DNA of 64,000 nucleotides from JAPORK01 sp026710285 (GCA_965201045.1 OZ241746.1:620001-684000), one strand, 5' to 3'; shown: positions 28,017 to 39,181, counted from the stretch's first letter. Notes: a model not told the origin generated them from the sequence alone. Program-made: numbers and translations.

Positions 28017-29573
28017 ATGAATAAAGGTCTGAAAGATAAACAACCGAGTTTATTTAGTGCTATTTCAATAGGGGTAGGTTGTATCATTGGTAGCGGGTGG
28101 CTGTTTGCTGCTTATTATGCTTCTCGTTGTGCAGGACCCGCCTCACTAATATCCTGGGTCATTGGTGCGGTGCTGGCTTTAATACTTGCTTTGTTACTAG
28201 CAGAAATCACTACAATGTACAAAGACCGTGGGTTATTTTCACGGTTACTAACCATTACTCATAACAATAAAGATTTTGGTTTTATTATTGCTTTATCTAA
28301 CTGGATAGGGTTATTAATCGTTATTCCCTCGGAGGCAACAGCAACTATTCAATATCTGAGTTCTGCGGTACCTAAATTTTCTCCTTTTTTGATGCATAAT
28401 GAGCACTTAACATTACTAGGAGTATTTTTCGTTATCTGCCTGATTATCATCTATGGGCTTATTAATTACTGGGGATTCAAAGGGTTAACAGCAATTAATA
28501 ATATCATTACATCATTTAAATTTATAGTACCTCTTTTTACCGGTATTCTGTTGATTATTGTTGCATTTAACGGAAATAATTTTACTGCTTACAAAGGCTC
28601 TTTTATGCCCTACGGTTTAGGTAGTATATTTTCAGCTGTCGTTCAGTCTGGTATCTTTTATGCTTATTATGGTTTCAGTACTATTGCCATCTTTGGTGCT
28701 GAATTAAAAAATCCTAAACGAAATATACCTTTAGCGCTTGTAGGTTCGGTACTTGTCTGCCTTGTTATTTACCTTGTTCTTCAGATTGCTTTTATTGGAG
28801 CAATACCTGCTGATATGATAAGCAATGGCTGGCATACAGTAGATTTTACCTCACCACTTGCTCAATTGTTAATTCTGGTCAATTTGAATGTTTGGAGCAT
28901 CTTCTTATATGTAGATGCCGTTATCAGTCCTTCAGGAACAGGTATAGTTTATTCAGGTAGCGCAACACGGATGCTAACAGGAATGGCAAGCGATGCTCAG
29001 ATGCCACTGTATTTTGACAGAGTGCACCCTATTTTCAACTTGTCGCGTCGCTCACTGGTTGCCAGTATGATAATAAGCATTATTGTGGTGTTATTTTTCA
29101 GAGAATGGCGATCTATTATTATTATGGTAACTGCTGTCCAGCTTATAGGGTGTATTGCAGTACCCGTTGCATTTACTAAATTACGTATTTCTCAACCGAA
29201 TAAAAAACGCTTATTCCGTTTTAAGGGTGGATCTTTAGCTAGTCCCTGCCTCTATGTATTATTGACGTATTTGATGGTTCAGGCTGGATCAGAAGCATTA
29301 ATCAGTACTTTTATTATTAGCAGTCTGTTTTTTCTGCTCTATGCGTTTAGCTATTATCACCACAATATGAAGGCAATTGGTTGTGCATTTTTATCTGCAT
29401 GGACGATGTTCGCTTATCTGATTATTGTGATTATCCTTGCCTTGATCAGTGAGCACAAGCTACTTTCTGATGTCGTATTTTACACAACTCTCGTAGTAAC
29501 AGCGTGCATTATGTTTGTTTTAATGATTCTGCAAAAAGATTATAACTGTTCAGATGATGTGACTCCACAGTGA
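28017..29573 (+). CDS. APC-superfamily amino acid permease
   Basis: The 518-residue inner-membrane protein has about twelve transmembrane helices. The first contains the APC signature ISIGVGCIIGSGWLFAAYYA (GxGxIIGSG substrate site). Later helices include AVVQSGIFYAYYGFSTIAIFGAELKNPKRNIP, the loop and helix pattern of amino acid/polyamine/organocation carriers. The extended C terminus has two further helices. Substrate cannot be told. It stands alone after a repeat-filled gap, suggesting uptake of host amino acids (inference). Confidence 0.9.
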   Translation: MNKGLKDKQPSLFSAISIGVGCIIGSGWLFAAYYASRCAGPASLISWVIGAVLALILALLLAEITTMYKDRGLFSRLLTITHNNKDFGFIIALSNWIGLLIVIPSEATATIQYLSSAVPKFSPFLMHNEHLTLLGVFFVICLIIIYGLINYWGFKGLTAINNIITSFKFIVPLFTGILLIIVAFNGNNFTAYKGSFMPYGLGSIFSAVVQSGIFYAYYGFSTIAIFGAELKNPKRNIPLALVGSVLVCLVIYLVLQIAFIGAIPADMISNGWHTVDFTSPLAQLLILVNLNVWSIFLYVDAVISPSGTGIVYSGSATRMLTGMASDAQMPLYFDRVHPIFNLSRRSLVASMIISIIVVLFFREWRSIIIMVTAVQLIGCIAVPVAFTKLRISQPNKKRLFRFKGGSLASPCLYVLLTYLMVQAGSEALISTFIISSLFFLLYAFSYYHHNMKAIGCAFLSAWTMFAYLIIVIILALISEHKLLSDVVFYTTLVVTACIMFVLMILQKDYNCSDDVTPQ

Positions 29574-29810
29574 TATGCAGTAATAGCTTTTAACTATTAT
29601 GATTGTTAATGCATGATACCAGGAGAGATTTAAACTATTTGATGTTGCTTCCGCCAATAAATTAAAGCGATTTTTGGTGGGGGTAAAGAATCTTTCTTTG
29701 CTTAAAACAGTCAGTAACTTTTTATTTTTTCTAAAAAAACACCTGTGTTTATTTGCAAAAACAAAATAAATTTTAGCGTCTGCTAAGCTCAAATAAAAAC
29801 TATAACCATG
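29574..29810. other. Short convergent gap, no gene
   Basis: The 237 bp between the permease and erpA stops contain only an antisense open frame with no ribosome site or recognisable protein. I treat it as non-coding. Confidence 0.4.
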
Positions 29811-30179
29811 CTAAACAGAAAATGAAGCGCCACAACCACAGGTGGTAGTGGCGTTTGGGTTATTAACTATAAAGCGGGATCCGGCAAGTCCTTGTTCATA
29901 ATCCACTTCTGACCCTGTAAGATATTGCAGGCTCATTGGGTCTACCACTAATTTAACCCCGTCACTTTCAATCACAGTATCATCACTGTTGCATTGATCA
30001 TCAAATGAAAAACCGTATTGAAAGCCTGAGCAGCCTCCTCCGGTAATAAAAACACGTAGCATGAGCAGGTCATTGCTTTCTTGCTTCATTAAATCTTTAA
30101 TTTTTGTTATAGCATTTTTGGTTAAAACCAGTAGCGCAGGAACAAATTCTTCTGCACCAAAAGTAGAATGACCTGACAT
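29811..30179 (-). CDS. erpA: Iron-sulfur cluster insertion protein ErpA
   Basis: ErpA is an A-type carrier that passes [4Fe-4S] clusters to apoproteins such as the isoprenoid enzymes IspG and IspH. The 122-residue length fits (E. coli 114). The three conserved cysteines are in [12 protein letters not shown] and the terminal [11 protein letters not shown]. The [30 protein letters not shown] block separates ErpA from IscA. It stands as a single gene. Confidence 0.95.
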   Translation of the reverse strand: MSGHSTFGAEEFVPALLVLTKNAITKIKDLMKQESNDLLMLRVFITGGGCSGFQYGFSFDDQCNSDDTVIESDGVKLVVDPMSLQYLTGSEVDYEQGLAGSRFIVNNPNATTTCGCGASFSV

Positions 30180-30288
30180 AATTTTCCTCGGTGTTTAAAA
30201 AATAATTTAAATAATACTATATTATGTATCATCCGGTTTTCATTTTGTTTTTTTTATCTTAAACAGCCTCTGCGATCATCATCTGTTT

Positions 30289-31284
30289 TTATGATGACAG
30301 ATAAGTTTTTAGCGATGATTTTACTGTATTCCAGGCAGTAAGGCTAAGTTGCTGAAAAACATCTCTTATCGTATTTGGTCTGGTGCTAAAGTCTATTAGA
30401 TTTTTTTCACCTATAATTTCTTCTGCTACATAATTTACATCACCAAGACCATCGATCAAGCCTATTTTTAAAGCGCTTTCACCTGTCCATGTTAATCCGG
30501 AAAACAGACCTGGATGATGGATTTTAAGTCGCTTTCCCCGACCTTTTTTTACACAATCAATGAATTGCTGATGTATTTCAGAGAGATTTTCTTCTGCATT
30601 TTTAATGGATTCAGCTGTATCCGGCACCAGAGGGTCCATAAACAGTTTGTTTTTCCCTGCTTTATAAATACGTCTGGATATACCCAGCTTCTGTGCAAGA
30701 GCGGTAGCATCATAACCTAAAATATAAGCACCTATTGAGCCTATAACACTGGCACGATTCGCATAAATTTTATCTGATGCTGCTGCAACGTAATAAGCCC
30801 CTGAGGCGCCTAAGTCACCAATTACAGAGTATATATGTTTTTTCGGATATTTTTTTCTCAGCCGCATAATTTCATCATAAATTTGTCCGGCTTGTACGGG
30901 ACTCCCGCCCGGACTATCAATTGCAAGAATAATCGCTTTTGCTTTTTCATCTTCGCTGGCTTTGCGTAAATTTTCAATTGCATTTTCGGCATTAGCGTTT
31001 TCATTTTTGTCGATAATTCCGTCTATATGAATAACAGCTGTATATGATGATTTATCTGTGCCTGTAAAAAGGAGGCTAATGTCACCAAACCAGTCAAACA
31101 GCATGCCGGTAAATACAAATAACCATATAAAAAATAACAAACGAAATAAAACGCTCCATCTTCTGCTGCTTTTTTGCTGACTTATAAAGTTGTGCAATAA
31201 TTTTTCTGAGACGGTCAAATTGACTGGATCTGATTTTTGATCCTGATGCATAAGTGAATTAACCTCATATTTTAAAATAGTCAA
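30289..31284 (-). CDS. sppA: Signal peptide peptidase SppA, S49 family
   Basis: This inner-membrane protease degrades released signal peptides. The 331-residue protein has an N-terminal cytoplasmic segment, one transmembrane helix near residues 42-64 (LLFFIWLFVFTGMLF), then the S49 domain: ILAIDSPGGSPVQAGQIYDEI, the nucleophile Ser in GDLGASGAYYVAAASD and the Lys in IYKAGKNKLFMDP. It is the short (single-domain) form. In Pseudomonas it lies with rluC and a HAD hydrolase; here the hydrolase is missing and only 125 bp separates it from rluC. Confidence 0.93.
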   Translation of the reverse strand: MTILKYEVNSLMHQDQKSDPVNLTVSEKLLHNFISQQKSSRRWSVLFRLLFFIWLFVFTGMLFDWFGDISLLFTGTDKSSYTAVIHIDGIIDKNENANAENAIENLRKASEDEKAKAIILAIDSPGGSPVQAGQIYDEIMRLRKKYPKKHIYSVIGDLGASGAYYVAAASDKIYANRASVIGSIGAYILGYDATALAQKLGISRRIYKAGKNKLFMDPLVPDTAESIKNAEENLSEIHQQFIDCVKKGRGKRLKIHHPGLFSGLTWTGESALKIGLIDGLGDVNYVAEEIIGEKNLIDFSTRPNTIRDVFQQLSLTAWNTVKSSLKTYLSS

Positions 31285-31409
31285 AACTATTAATGCGCCT
31301 TGCGCGTAATATTCATTGATTTTGAACTTTAGAGTTTACTACAGATAACACTGCTGTTTAAAGGTTTTTATTATTTTGTCTTCAGCATTTTTAGATATAA
31401 CAAACAGCG

Positions 31410-32408
31410 TCAGGCACGTGTCTGTACAGATGCTTTCATAATGGCAATTGCAGATGCAAAATCTTCAGGCAGAGGGGCAGAAAACTGCATAAATTCTCCT
31501 GATGGCATAGTAATACCAAGCTGTGATGCATGTAACATTAACCGTTTAATGCCATATTTTTTTTTAATAATGCTGTTAAATTCAGTGCTACCATATTTTT
31601 CATCCCCTGCAATAGGGTGACCACAGCTTTTGGCATGAACACGAATTTGGTGTGTTCTTCCGGTATCTAATTTTGCGCTTAACAAAGTGCAGTCTGCAAA
31701 ACATTCATTGCTTTTAAACCATGTTCTTGCCGCTTTTCCCTGATCAGATACTGTTACAATACGCTCACCGGAAGATAAGACATTTTTTTTTAGTGGCAAA
31801 TTTACTGTTTGTTTGTTTTTGGTTATCCAGCAGCCGGCAGCAAGTAACTGATAAGCTTTACAAACCCGTCTTTCTCTTATCTCGTTATGGATATGTCGCA
31901 ACACGCTTCTCTTTGTAGCGATTAACAGGCAGCCTGAAGTTTCTTTATCTATACGGTGAACCAGCTCCATAAAGTGCTTTTCAGGTCTTAGTTTACGCAG
32001 TGCTTCTATAAGACCTATGTTAATACCGCTGCCGCCATGCACAGCAATTCCAGCGGGTTTGTTAACAAGGATAATATCATTGTCTTCAAAGAGAACAGAC
32101 GATTCAATAAGTGCTGAAAAACGCTTTCCGGGAACCTGAGAGCAGTTTTTTTGCTCTAATGATTTGATAGGTGGAATCCGGACGATATCTCCCGGGTTTA
32201 ATCTCACTCTGGCTGTTGCCCGTTTTTTATTTACGCGAACTTGTCCTGTGCGTATAATTTTATAAATAAGAGATTTTGGAGCACCTTTAAGCTTTACTAA
32301 CAAAAAATTATCTAACCTTTGCTGAGCGTTGTGCTCATTGATAACAACAGTACTTACTGTGTCATATTGTATCTGCTTGCCGCCATTGTTTGATAATGCT
32401 GTTTTCAT
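31410..32408 (-). CDS. rluC: Ribosomal large subunit pseudouridine synthase C
   Basis: RluC makes pseudouridine at 955, 2504 and 2580 of 23S rRNA. The 332-residue protein (E. coli 319) has an S4 domain at about residues 30-90 (QRLDNFLLVKLKGAPKSLIYKIIRTGQVRVNKKR) and the catalytic Asp in ELVHRIDKETSGCLLIA. The C-terminal motif DTGRTHQIRVHAKSCGHPIAGDEKYG is intact. It diverges from rne, the arrangement known in Pseudomonas and E. coli, which supports rluC over rluD. Confidence 0.95.
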   Translation of the reverse strand: MKTALSNNGGKQIQYDTVSTVVINEHNAQQRLDNFLLVKLKGAPKSLIYKIIRTGQVRVNKKRATARVRLNPGDIVRIPPIKSLEQKNCSQVPGKRFSALIESSVLFEDNDIILVNKPAGIAVHGGSGINIGLIEALRKLRPEKHFMELVHRIDKETSGCLLIATKRSVLRHIHNEIRERRVCKAYQLLAAGCWITKNKQTVNLPLKKNVLSSGERIVTVSDQGKAARTWFKSNECFADCTLLSAKLDTGRTHQIRVHAKSCGHPIAGDEKYGSTEFNSIIKKKYGIKRLMLHASQLGITMPSGEFMQFSAPLPEDFASAIAIMKASVQTRA

Positions 32409-33157
32409 CGGATCATATTACTGCAGGAAAAATAATTTTTCCAGCATTTATTTGCCACAATAACAAAGAAATGATATATTTTATCCTGGCTAAGCAAAAA
32501 TTTATCATAAAAATATAATTTGAAGATAATTTCCGGAAGCCGGATTGTCTTTTAGTTATTGATATAAGTACGGTAAACAAATATGATAAGTGGCTGTAGA
32601 GACTGCATTAATCGCTTTTTATACAAATGCGAAGCTGCTGCGCATAGAACAACAAAAAAAGCTTAAAATTCAAAGCAAAACATATCATGAGAATATGGTT
32701 TTCAAATATAAAAGGCAGCTGGAAAGTGAAAGGAATTAGTGCAAAAATTAATCAGTGCATATAAAGAGTTAAGTAACTCAGCATGATATATTTATCATGG
32801 CAAAGGCTTAATATCTAGCACTCACTATATAAATTTAGGCTAAACGTTTTTCGTAAAGCGAGATGTTTTGAAGAATTTTCTGTACAGGCACCAGATAGAC
32901 AAACTTACAATACAGAACATGAAAAGTACACAGCAGTACAAAAACTACAGGTAGAGTAAGACCTGGTATAGAAAGATAAAGGTTAGTTAATTAATGAAAC
33001 TAATCAGAAATGTCACAGAGGGTAAAACATAATACGCCAGGAGATTAAACATCCCTGAGCAGCTTAAAATGCTGAATATATTACCTTTAAGAAAAGGCAT
33101 TAGACAAAACATGCGCCGAAAAACAGATGCCTCATTTGAATAAAAGATCGGAATTGC
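32409..33157. promoter_or_regulatory. Divergent rluC-rne control region, 749 bp
   Basis: In E. coli rne has a long 5' leader through which RNase E controls its own message. The long gap here is consistent with such a leader, but I could not identify the specific hairpins and do not claim them. No ORF of note is present. Confidence 0.4.
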
Positions 33158-36127
33158 ATGAAAAGAATGTTAGTAAATGCAACTCAGCAGGAAGAGCTTA
33201 GAGTTGCACTTGTAAACGGACAAAAATTGTATGATCTGGATATAGAATCCAGTGTAAAAAAACAGAAAAAGGCCAATATTTATAAAGGGCGCATAACCAG
33301 AATTGAGCCTAGCCTGGAAGCTGCTTTCATTGATTATGATGGAGACAAACATGGTTTTCTCCCTTTGAAAGAGGTGGCTAAAGAGTATTTTATCGATAAT
33401 CCGACCAGACGCGTACACATTAATAATGTACTCAAAGAAGGTCAGGAATTAATCGTCCAGGTTGACAGAGAAGAGCGAGGCAATAAAGGTGCAGCGCTGA
33501 CAACTTTTATTAGTCTTGCGGGAAGATATCTGGTTTTGATGCCAAATAATCCACGTTCTGGAGGAATATCCCGTCGTATTGGAGGCGAAGAGCGTACTGA
33601 ACTGAAGAGCATTCTCAGTCAGATGAAACTTCCCGAAGACATGGGGGTAATTGTTCGTACAGCAGGGCTTGGTAAAAATACATCTGAACTGGAGTGGGAT
33701 CTTAACTACTTACTTCATGTATGGAATGCCATAAAAAAAGCTTCCAGCTCTCATTCAGCTCCTTTCCTTATTTACCAGGAGAGCGATTTAGTAACCCGGG
33801 CAATCCGTGATTACTTACGGCAAGATATTAGTGAAGTACTTATTGATACACCAGAAGTGTACAAAAGTGCTGTTGAGCTGATTAAGCAGGTAATGCCCCA
33901 TTATCAGGATCGTATTCGCTTTTATCAGGACCATGAGCCTTTATTTAACCGTTTCCAAATTGAAAGCCAGATAGAAGCTGCTTTTGAGAGAAAGGTAAAG
34001 CTTCCCTCAGGAGGATCTATTGTTATTGATCCAACTGAAGCGCTGGTTTCTATTGATATTAACTCTTCAAAGGCAACCAGAGGTACAGATATTGAAGAGA
34101 CTGCTTTAAATACGAATATTGAAGCAGCTGAAGAAGTGGCACGGCAACTTCGTCTCAGAGATATTGGCGGCTTAATTGTTATCGATTTTATTGATATGGC
34201 TAATCCCCGCAACCAGAGAAAAGTAGAGAACCGTATGCGTGAAGCTCTGCAAATGGACAGAGCGCGAATACAGGTAGGAAGAATTTCTCGCTTCGGTCTT
34301 TTAGAAATGTCACGGCAGCGTTTGCGTCCATCTCTGGAAGAAACAAGCGGAATTGTTTGTCCGCGCTGTCATGGACAGGGAACCATTCGAGATATAAAAT
34401 CTCTGGCACTTTCCATTCTCCGTTTCATTGAAGAAAAGGCACTAAAAGAAAAAACATCTGAAATTCGTGCGCAAGTGCCTGTTTCTGTGAGTACCTTTTT
34501 GCTTAACGAAAAAAGACAAGAGATCACCAATACAGAAACTAAGCATAATGTACGCATACTGATTATCCCCAATCCTAATATTGAAACACCTAACTTTGAA
34601 GTTGAACGAATTAAGGCTGACAATACAGCGGTTGTACAGCAACAACACAGCTTTGAGATAGAGCAAAAAAAATTAACAGATCAAAGTACTTTTGATGGAA
34701 ATAACCTCAGCACTCACTCAAAAGCAGCTGTTTGTCGTGTCAGTCCGTCCCAACCTGCACCGCAGACAAGCAGTGGATCTAAAAAATATTTAAAAAATAT
34801 GCTTAAAGTTATTATTAATTTTTTAAGCATGAAAGTATTTAGTGCCAATGAACAAGAAGAAATAAAAGAGCTACCTGTACCAAAAAATCTGAAAAAATCA
34901 CAGAGTAATACGGGTGAAACCGGTAAAAAGCAACTGACTGTACAAAAATCAATAGAAAAAGATGATTCAGCATTTTATCAGGGCAAGAGGAGACCTGCAC
35001 GCACTCGCAATCAGGGCAGTAATAACCTACATCACAGACAGAGTGGATTTGCATCCAGAAAAGATGAAAATCTGAAACAAAATGCAGAAAGATCATCTCC
35101 GGCTGGCAAAAGTTCTCATAATGAAGGTTTAGTTTCAGAAAACTACAGTGATTATCGCCGCAGACCTAAAAATCTTAACGGTCGCAGAAGAAGTAATCGT
35201 CCATCGCAACGAATGAATTCTTCCAACGAAAACAGAAGAGATATATCAGGAAAAAGTGATACAAATGTAAATGTTACTGACGAATTTATATCACTTTCTT
35301 CTGAAATAGAAAACTTCCTGAAAGAAAATCCTGATGCTAAAGCAAACCGTAACATTAATACAAAAAAAGAAGAAAGTGCTGTTTTTAAAAATGATGATTT
35401 AAATCAACAAATATCAGACAATGAGACAGCAGCAACAACACAGAGTATTGAAATTAACAAAACAGCACAAAATGAATTTTTCTCTGAACCAACAGCTGAC
35501 CTTCCAAAAGAAAACGTTGTTGCAGATCTGCCTGCAAAGAGTGAAAAAGATGTTGATAATTGTGAAGAGCAGCGGGAAAAAAGCATACCAGAAAAATCAA
35601 ATGATGCAACAGATGACAGACCTGTCCAAAGGGATATCTGCTCAAAGGAAGCAGCACCTTACTCTACGGCATCCCCCATGCAACATGGTGCTAATAATAA
35701 AATCTCTGCTGCAATATCTCAAATCATTGAACACAGAAGAGAGAAATTACAAGCCAGCCCTGTAACAAAACAGACCATTTCTGAAAAAATGGTAAACGAT
35801 AATACAGATGTATCTTCTGAAAAGAACCAAACAGCTACAGAAGAAGAAAAGGTATCAAAAGAAACAGATAGCTCTGTAACAGCTAACCCAGAAGAACAAA
35901 CTCAAACAAATCATACAAAAATAATGCGCAGGCGTCCTGTAAGGAAGCGTGCACATAACGATCCCCGATTGCGCAAATCTTCAGATAATAATTCAGATAT
36001 TGAGAGAAGAAACGGGTCAGAGTTAAAAAATGTTGGATCTTCTCTTATCTGTGAAGAAAAAAAATCTGAAAAAATGGCTGTTGCTGAAAATCAGGCTTCA
36101 GAGATGGGCAGACAAGATAGAATATAG
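33158..36127 (+). CDS. rne: Ribonuclease E
   Basis: This essential endonuclease matures rRNA and tRNA and starts mRNA decay. The 989-residue protein begins [18 protein letters not shown], as in E. coli. The catalytic half (to about residue 520) has the S1 domain, the 5'-sensor/RNase H-like region, the two metal-binding Asp motifs [13 protein letters not shown] and [13 protein letters not shown], and the zinc-link CPRCHGQG. Residues about 538-560 ([18 protein letters not shown]) look like the amphipathic membrane-anchoring segment. The rest is disordered, rich in Arg, Ser, Asn and Glu with arginine-rich patches, the normal scaffold for RNA binding. Enolase and PNPase binding sites cannot be confirmed by eye. 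Confidence 0.96.
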   Translation: MKRMLVNATQQEELRVALVNGQKLYDLDIESSVKKQKKANIYKGRITRIEPSLEAAFIDYDGDKHGFLPLKEVAKEYFIDNPTRRVHINNVLKEGQELIVQVDREERGNKGAALTTFISLAGRYLVLMPNNPRSGGISRRIGGEERTELKSILSQMKLPEDMGVIVRTAGLGKNTSELEWDLNYLLHVWNAIKKASSSHSAPFLIYQESDLVTRAIRDYLRQDISEVLIDTPEVYKSAVELIKQVMPHYQDRIRFYQDHEPLFNRFQIESQIEAAFERKVKLPSGGSIVIDPTEALVSIDINSSKATRGTDIEETALNTNIEAAEEVARQLRLRDIGGLIVIDFIDMANPRNQRKVENRMREALQMDRARIQVGRISRFGLLEMSRQRLRPSLEETSGIVCPRCHGQGTIRDIKSLALSILRFIEEKALKEKTSEIRAQVPVSVSTFLLNEKRQEITNTETKHNVRILIIPNPNIETPNFEVERIKADNTAVVQQQHSFEIEQKKLTDQSTFDGNNLSTHSKAAVCRVSPSQPAPQTSSGSKKYLKNMLKVIINFLSMKVFSANEQEEIKELPVPKNLKKSQSNTGETGKKQLTVQKSIEKDDSAFYQGKRRPARTRNQGSNNLHHRQSGFASRKDENLKQNAERSSPAGKSSHNEGLVSENYSDYRRRPKNLNGRRRSNRPSQRMNSSNENRRDISGKSDTNVNVTDEFISLSSEIENFLKENPDAKANRNINTKKEESAVFKNDDLNQQISDNETAATTQSIEINKTAQNEFFSEPTADLPKENVVADLPAKSEKDVDNCEEQREKSIPEKSNDATDDRPVQRDICSKEAAPYSTASPMQHGANNKISAAISQIIEHRREKLQASPVTKQTISEKMVNDNTDVSSEKNQTATEEEKVSKETDSSVTANPEEQTQTNHTKIMRRRPVRKRAHNDPRLRKSSDNNSDIERRNGSELKNVGSSLICEEKKSEKMAVAENQASEMGRQDRI

Positions 36128-36225
36128 AGATCTTTGTAGTGATAAAATACTACGAGGCAGATTGTTTTAGCTTTAAAAGCTAACATTTGACTTTTGAGAA
36201 TGTCTTTAAGCAAAAGCGACAGACT

Positions 36226-36300
36226 TGACATCCTCCCCTTCCTAAAGGAAGGGGATTCCTCCTGCGAGACGCTCATGCCCGAGCGCAAGAATGTTTCTTA
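36226..36300 (-). mobile_element. IS200/IS605-family right end with TnpB C-terminal scrap
   Basis: TTGACATCCTCCCCTTCC TAAAGG AAGGGG is the palindromic end hairpin. Read on the minus strand the preceding bases encode NILALGHERLAGGIPFL then a stop, the usual tail of a TnpB (OrfB) protein. The remainder of the element is gone. This is the cleanest example of the end sequence that recurs near 24121, 42461, 52185, 60655 and 62520. Confidence 0.8.
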
Positions 36301-36351
36301 ACTGGGTTGTAATAAAAAGGTTGACCACATCAGCTGAAACAGGAACCCGTA

Positions 36352-37094
36352 TTACATGCTGATGAAACTGGTATCAATGTAAACAAAAAGGGAAACTGGC
36401 TACATGTAACTTGCTCAGCAAAATGGAGTTATTTTTATAGCCATGATAAGCGAGGTAAAGAGGCAATAGATGAAGCAGGTGTATTGCCGGACTATCAGGG
36501 TATTTTAGTGCATGATCACTGGAAGCCATACTTTAATATTATCCTTGTCAGCATGCCTTGTGTCATGCACATCATCTTAGAGAGCTTGAATATGCCAGTG
36601 AACATGAAAAACAGTCATGGGCAAAGCAAATTAAAATGTTTCTTCAGGAAGTTCATAATGAAGTTAATCTGTCAGGAGGACGGTTGGGTTATGCTCAGAT
36701 AAAAGCCAGATTAAAGGAGTATAATCAGTTAATAGCACAGGCTAAAAAGGAATGTCCGGCTCCTGTCAGACCTCCGGATAAAAAAGGAAGAATAAAAAAA
36801 AGTAAAAGTAGAAGTTTACTGGCACGGCTCAGAAATTTTAAACAAGAAATATTGCGATTTATGATCAATCCTGCAGTCCCTTTTACAAATAATCAGGGAG
36901 AACAGGATATAAGGATGACTAAGGTCCATCAAAAAGTTTCCGGATGTTTCAGGAGTGAAACAGACGCCCGAATATTTTGTGCTATACGTAGCTATATCTC
37001 AAGTTGCCGTAAACAGAATATTAGTGCATCCGTTGCACTGGGTTTGTTACTTCCTTCTCACTTGCCTGATATTTTTACATACCAGGCTGAATAG
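36352..37094 (+). pseudogene. IS66-family transposase, 5'-truncated and frameshifted
   Basis: The reading HADETGINVNKKGNWLHVTC... with VHDHWKPYF (two catalytic Asp blocks) shifts frame near 36537 into CHAHHLRELEYASEHEKQSW and runs to PDIFTYQAE, including VPFTNNQGEQDIRMTKVHQKVSGCFRS with the catalytic Glu, typical of IS66 TnpC. About 250 N-terminal residues are missing. It lies directly behind the TnpB scrap, so elements were nested. Confidence 0.9.
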
Positions 37095-37232
37095 TTACAA
37101 AAAAAGATTCGAGTGTTTTCAATAATTATGGGTATATACCAAGATTAACGCCCGGCGTATTCAGCAGACGTTCGACATCCTCTAGACGATTGTCATCCAT
37201 AGTAGCTATCAGAGCTATTTAGCTTTATTTTG

Positions 37233-37808
37233 CTATGCATTAGCTTGCTGGAGGATCCTCTTAACTTTTTCTAAATTGCATACTTTGCTCTTTTCATTTA
37301 TAAAATCAGTGTGATCGTTTTCATTTTCCAAATTAACCCCATCGCTTTTTAAAGCAGGGATTTCAGCAGGGATTTCAGCAAGGATTTTGTGTATTTTTTC
37401 ACTGATTACCGGAGTTAAAAGGGTTGCAATAAACCTGACCATTGGTTCATCATCAAATACCTCTGTGTACTTTACAGAATAATCATGCGCTTCATCAACG
37501 TGTTGTTGATTTGGATCATTCCAATCGTTTAAGCTGTTTGTGGTTTTAAATGGCGATTCGCTTTCTCTTTGGCTCAGGCTACAGATTTGTTTGTGTTGGT
37601 CGATTACAGCCGAAGCCAGCAAAGTCGAAGCCCAAAGAACAACTGTCATTTTGACAAATGGACGGAAAATGTAATTGATTAAAACCTTCCTGAAGGAGTA
37701 TTTCTTTTTTTTTTCTTTTCCACTTCTTAATTTGTCTAAATTGTTTTGTACATATCCCTTTATTGCTGCAGATGTACTATTTCTGAAAAATAGTATGATA
37801 AAACTCAT
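37233..37808 (-). CDS. Unknown protein with one membrane segment, 191 residues
   Basis: AGGA lies 10 bases before the ATG. An N-terminal basic region (GKEKKKKYSFRKVLINYIFRPF) is followed by a hydrophobic segment, VKMTVVLWASTLLASAVI (near 53-70). The C-terminal half is acidic and contains a tandem EIPAEIPA caused by a 12-bp direct repeat (37353-37388). No family is recognised. An alternative start downstream would turn the hydrophobic segment into a signal peptide. No neighbour suggests a role. Confidence 0.6.
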   Translation of the reverse strand: MSFIILFFRNSTSAAIKGYVQNNLDKLRSGKEKKKKYSFRKVLINYIFRPFVKMTVVLWASTLLASAVIDQHKQICSLSQRESESPFKTTNSLNDWNDPNQQHVDEAHDYSVKYTEVFDDEPMVRFIATLLTPVISEKIHKILAEIPAEIPALKSDGVNLENENDHTDFINEKSKVCNLEKVKRILQQANA

Positions 37809-38003
37809 ATTTAATATTTCCTAACAATAGTTAATTCTTAGTGAGTATACCTTTTATTTATAAAAATCAAAAACATAATCTCTAAAATCATGTTGAAAGA
37901 GATAGTTTTTAAACAAAAAAATTATGATGGCTGATAATGTTTTTTTAGAAGATAGTATCAGAGTTATAACTTCTGCACAAACAGATGACTAATGACAGAT
38001 ACT

Positions 38004-38981
38004 TTAGTCTGACCAAAATGCAGAAATAGCAGCAATTCCATGACCACCTGCATCACGGACTCTTTTCATTGCATTCACAGACAAGCCTCCTAACCAGTAA
38101 ACAGGCAAACCTGCATTCTTTGTTATTTTTTCTGCTTGCTGAAATCCAAGCAATTTAGCTTCCGGATGTGATTTTGTTTTGCATACAGGAGAGAGTGTTA
38201 CAAAGTGTGCACCTATCGCTTTAGCCATCTCTATGTCCTCTGTGTTATGACAAGAGACAGCAAGCCATTTAGCCATTTTTTCTTTATGGTCCGGAGAATA
38301 CTTCCAGCCAGACTGATACAAACGCAATGCTGTATGTGTTCTCAAATGGATACCATCACACCAGACTTCATCTAAAAATGATACATCATCCTTAACTAAT
38401 AATTTTACCGCAGGAAAGGCATGGCAAAACAGTGTTAATTGTTGTGCATATTGTCTGTAGCAGATCTCATCAAGGTGGTTAGCACGAAACTGAATCAATT
38501 TGATATCCTGCCTGATTAACTCACCTGTCTTTTTAATCAAATCAGAATATCCACTAAAACTTCCCGTAATCGCATATTGATAAGGTAGCAAAATTTTGGA
38601 TAAAATCGGCATACTGGCAGGCGGGAAGGTATAACAAGATAAATGACGCTTTTTAACCCATTGTACTGCCTGATTCTCCTTTCCCCGGGGTTTACCTTTA
38701 AAGCCAAACACATGAAATACATGAAAAAATAGTCTTCTGTCAGGGTAGGTATACTGAAAATTAATGGCATGCTCAAAGGCAGAAGGCGTTATATCCAGCT
38801 CTTCTTCTAACTCCCGAATAAGTGCCTGATTACTGGTTTCTTCCTGCTCTATTTTACCACCAGGAAACTCCCACAATCCACCCATATGTTTGTCTGTCGG
38901 TCGTTTTGATAATAAAATTTCATCTTGTAGTACGTTATATACAACACCAATGACAATTTGTCGTGTACACTTTTTTTCCAT
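38004..38981 (-). CDS. mutT: MutT-type Nudix hydrolase fused to ThiE-like domain
   Basis: Residues 1-130 form a Nudix domain that in MutT removes 8-oxo-dGTP. The Nudix box reads GGKIEQEETSNQALIRELEEEL, with all conserved Gly and Glu residues. Residues about 140-325 are a thiamine-phosphate-synthase-like TIM barrel (IQFRANHLDE, GIHLRTHTALRLY, VSCHNTEDIEMAKAIGAHFVTLSPV, YWLGGLSVNAMKRVRDAGGHGIAAI). This two-domain layout is known from Pseudomonas. Whether the ThiE-like part is active is unknown. Confidence 0.93.
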   Translation of the reverse strand: MEKKCTRQIVIGVVYNVLQDEILLSKRPTDKHMGGLWEFPGGKIEQEETSNQALIRELEEELDITPSAFEHAINFQYTYPDRRLFFHVFHVFGFKGKPRGKENQAVQWVKKRHLSCYTFPPASMPILSKILLPYQYAITGSFSGYSDLIKKTGELIRQDIKLIQFRANHLDEICYRQYAQQLTLFCHAFPAVKLLVKDDVSFLDEVWCDGIHLRTHTALRLYQSGWKYSPDHKEKMAKWLAVSCHNTEDIEMAKAIGAHFVTLSPVCKTKSHPEAKLLGFQQAEKITKNAGLPVYWLGGLSVNAMKRVRDAGGHGIAAISAFWSD

Positions 38982-39091
38982 AAAATCAAGTTTTATCAGG
39001 CGTTATCATGCTTTTTGATTTTCCTTTGTTCATCTTTATTGCGTCACTGGATTTTAACGCAGTTAATCTTTTTAGTCCGAAAAAGTAATAA

Positions 39092-39181
39092 GGCACTGTT
39101 GCAAACTACAAAGTATCTACTAAAAACGAGCTAAAAATCAATAAATTTATTTAGAGACTTTTTTATAGTTTGCAAAAGAGC
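39092..39181. repeat. 90-bp element with IS6/IS26-like termini
   Basis: The left end reads GGCACTGTTGCAAACTA, and the first 14 bases equal the IS26 terminal repeat. The right end, inverted, reads GCTCTTTTGCAAACTATAAAA, 11 or so of 17 positions alike. There is no coding capacity. It lies 36 bp downstream of ilvE. It is likely a MITE or solo-end derivative of an IS6-group element. Confidence 0.55.

Noticed and set aside
29550..29792. 80-codon frame antisense to the end of the permease gene
   Set aside because: No ribosome site, no recognisable motif, overlaps a clear gene.
34442..35657. Several antisense and overlapping frames within rne
   Set aside because: Shadows of the low-complexity C-terminal region of RNase E.
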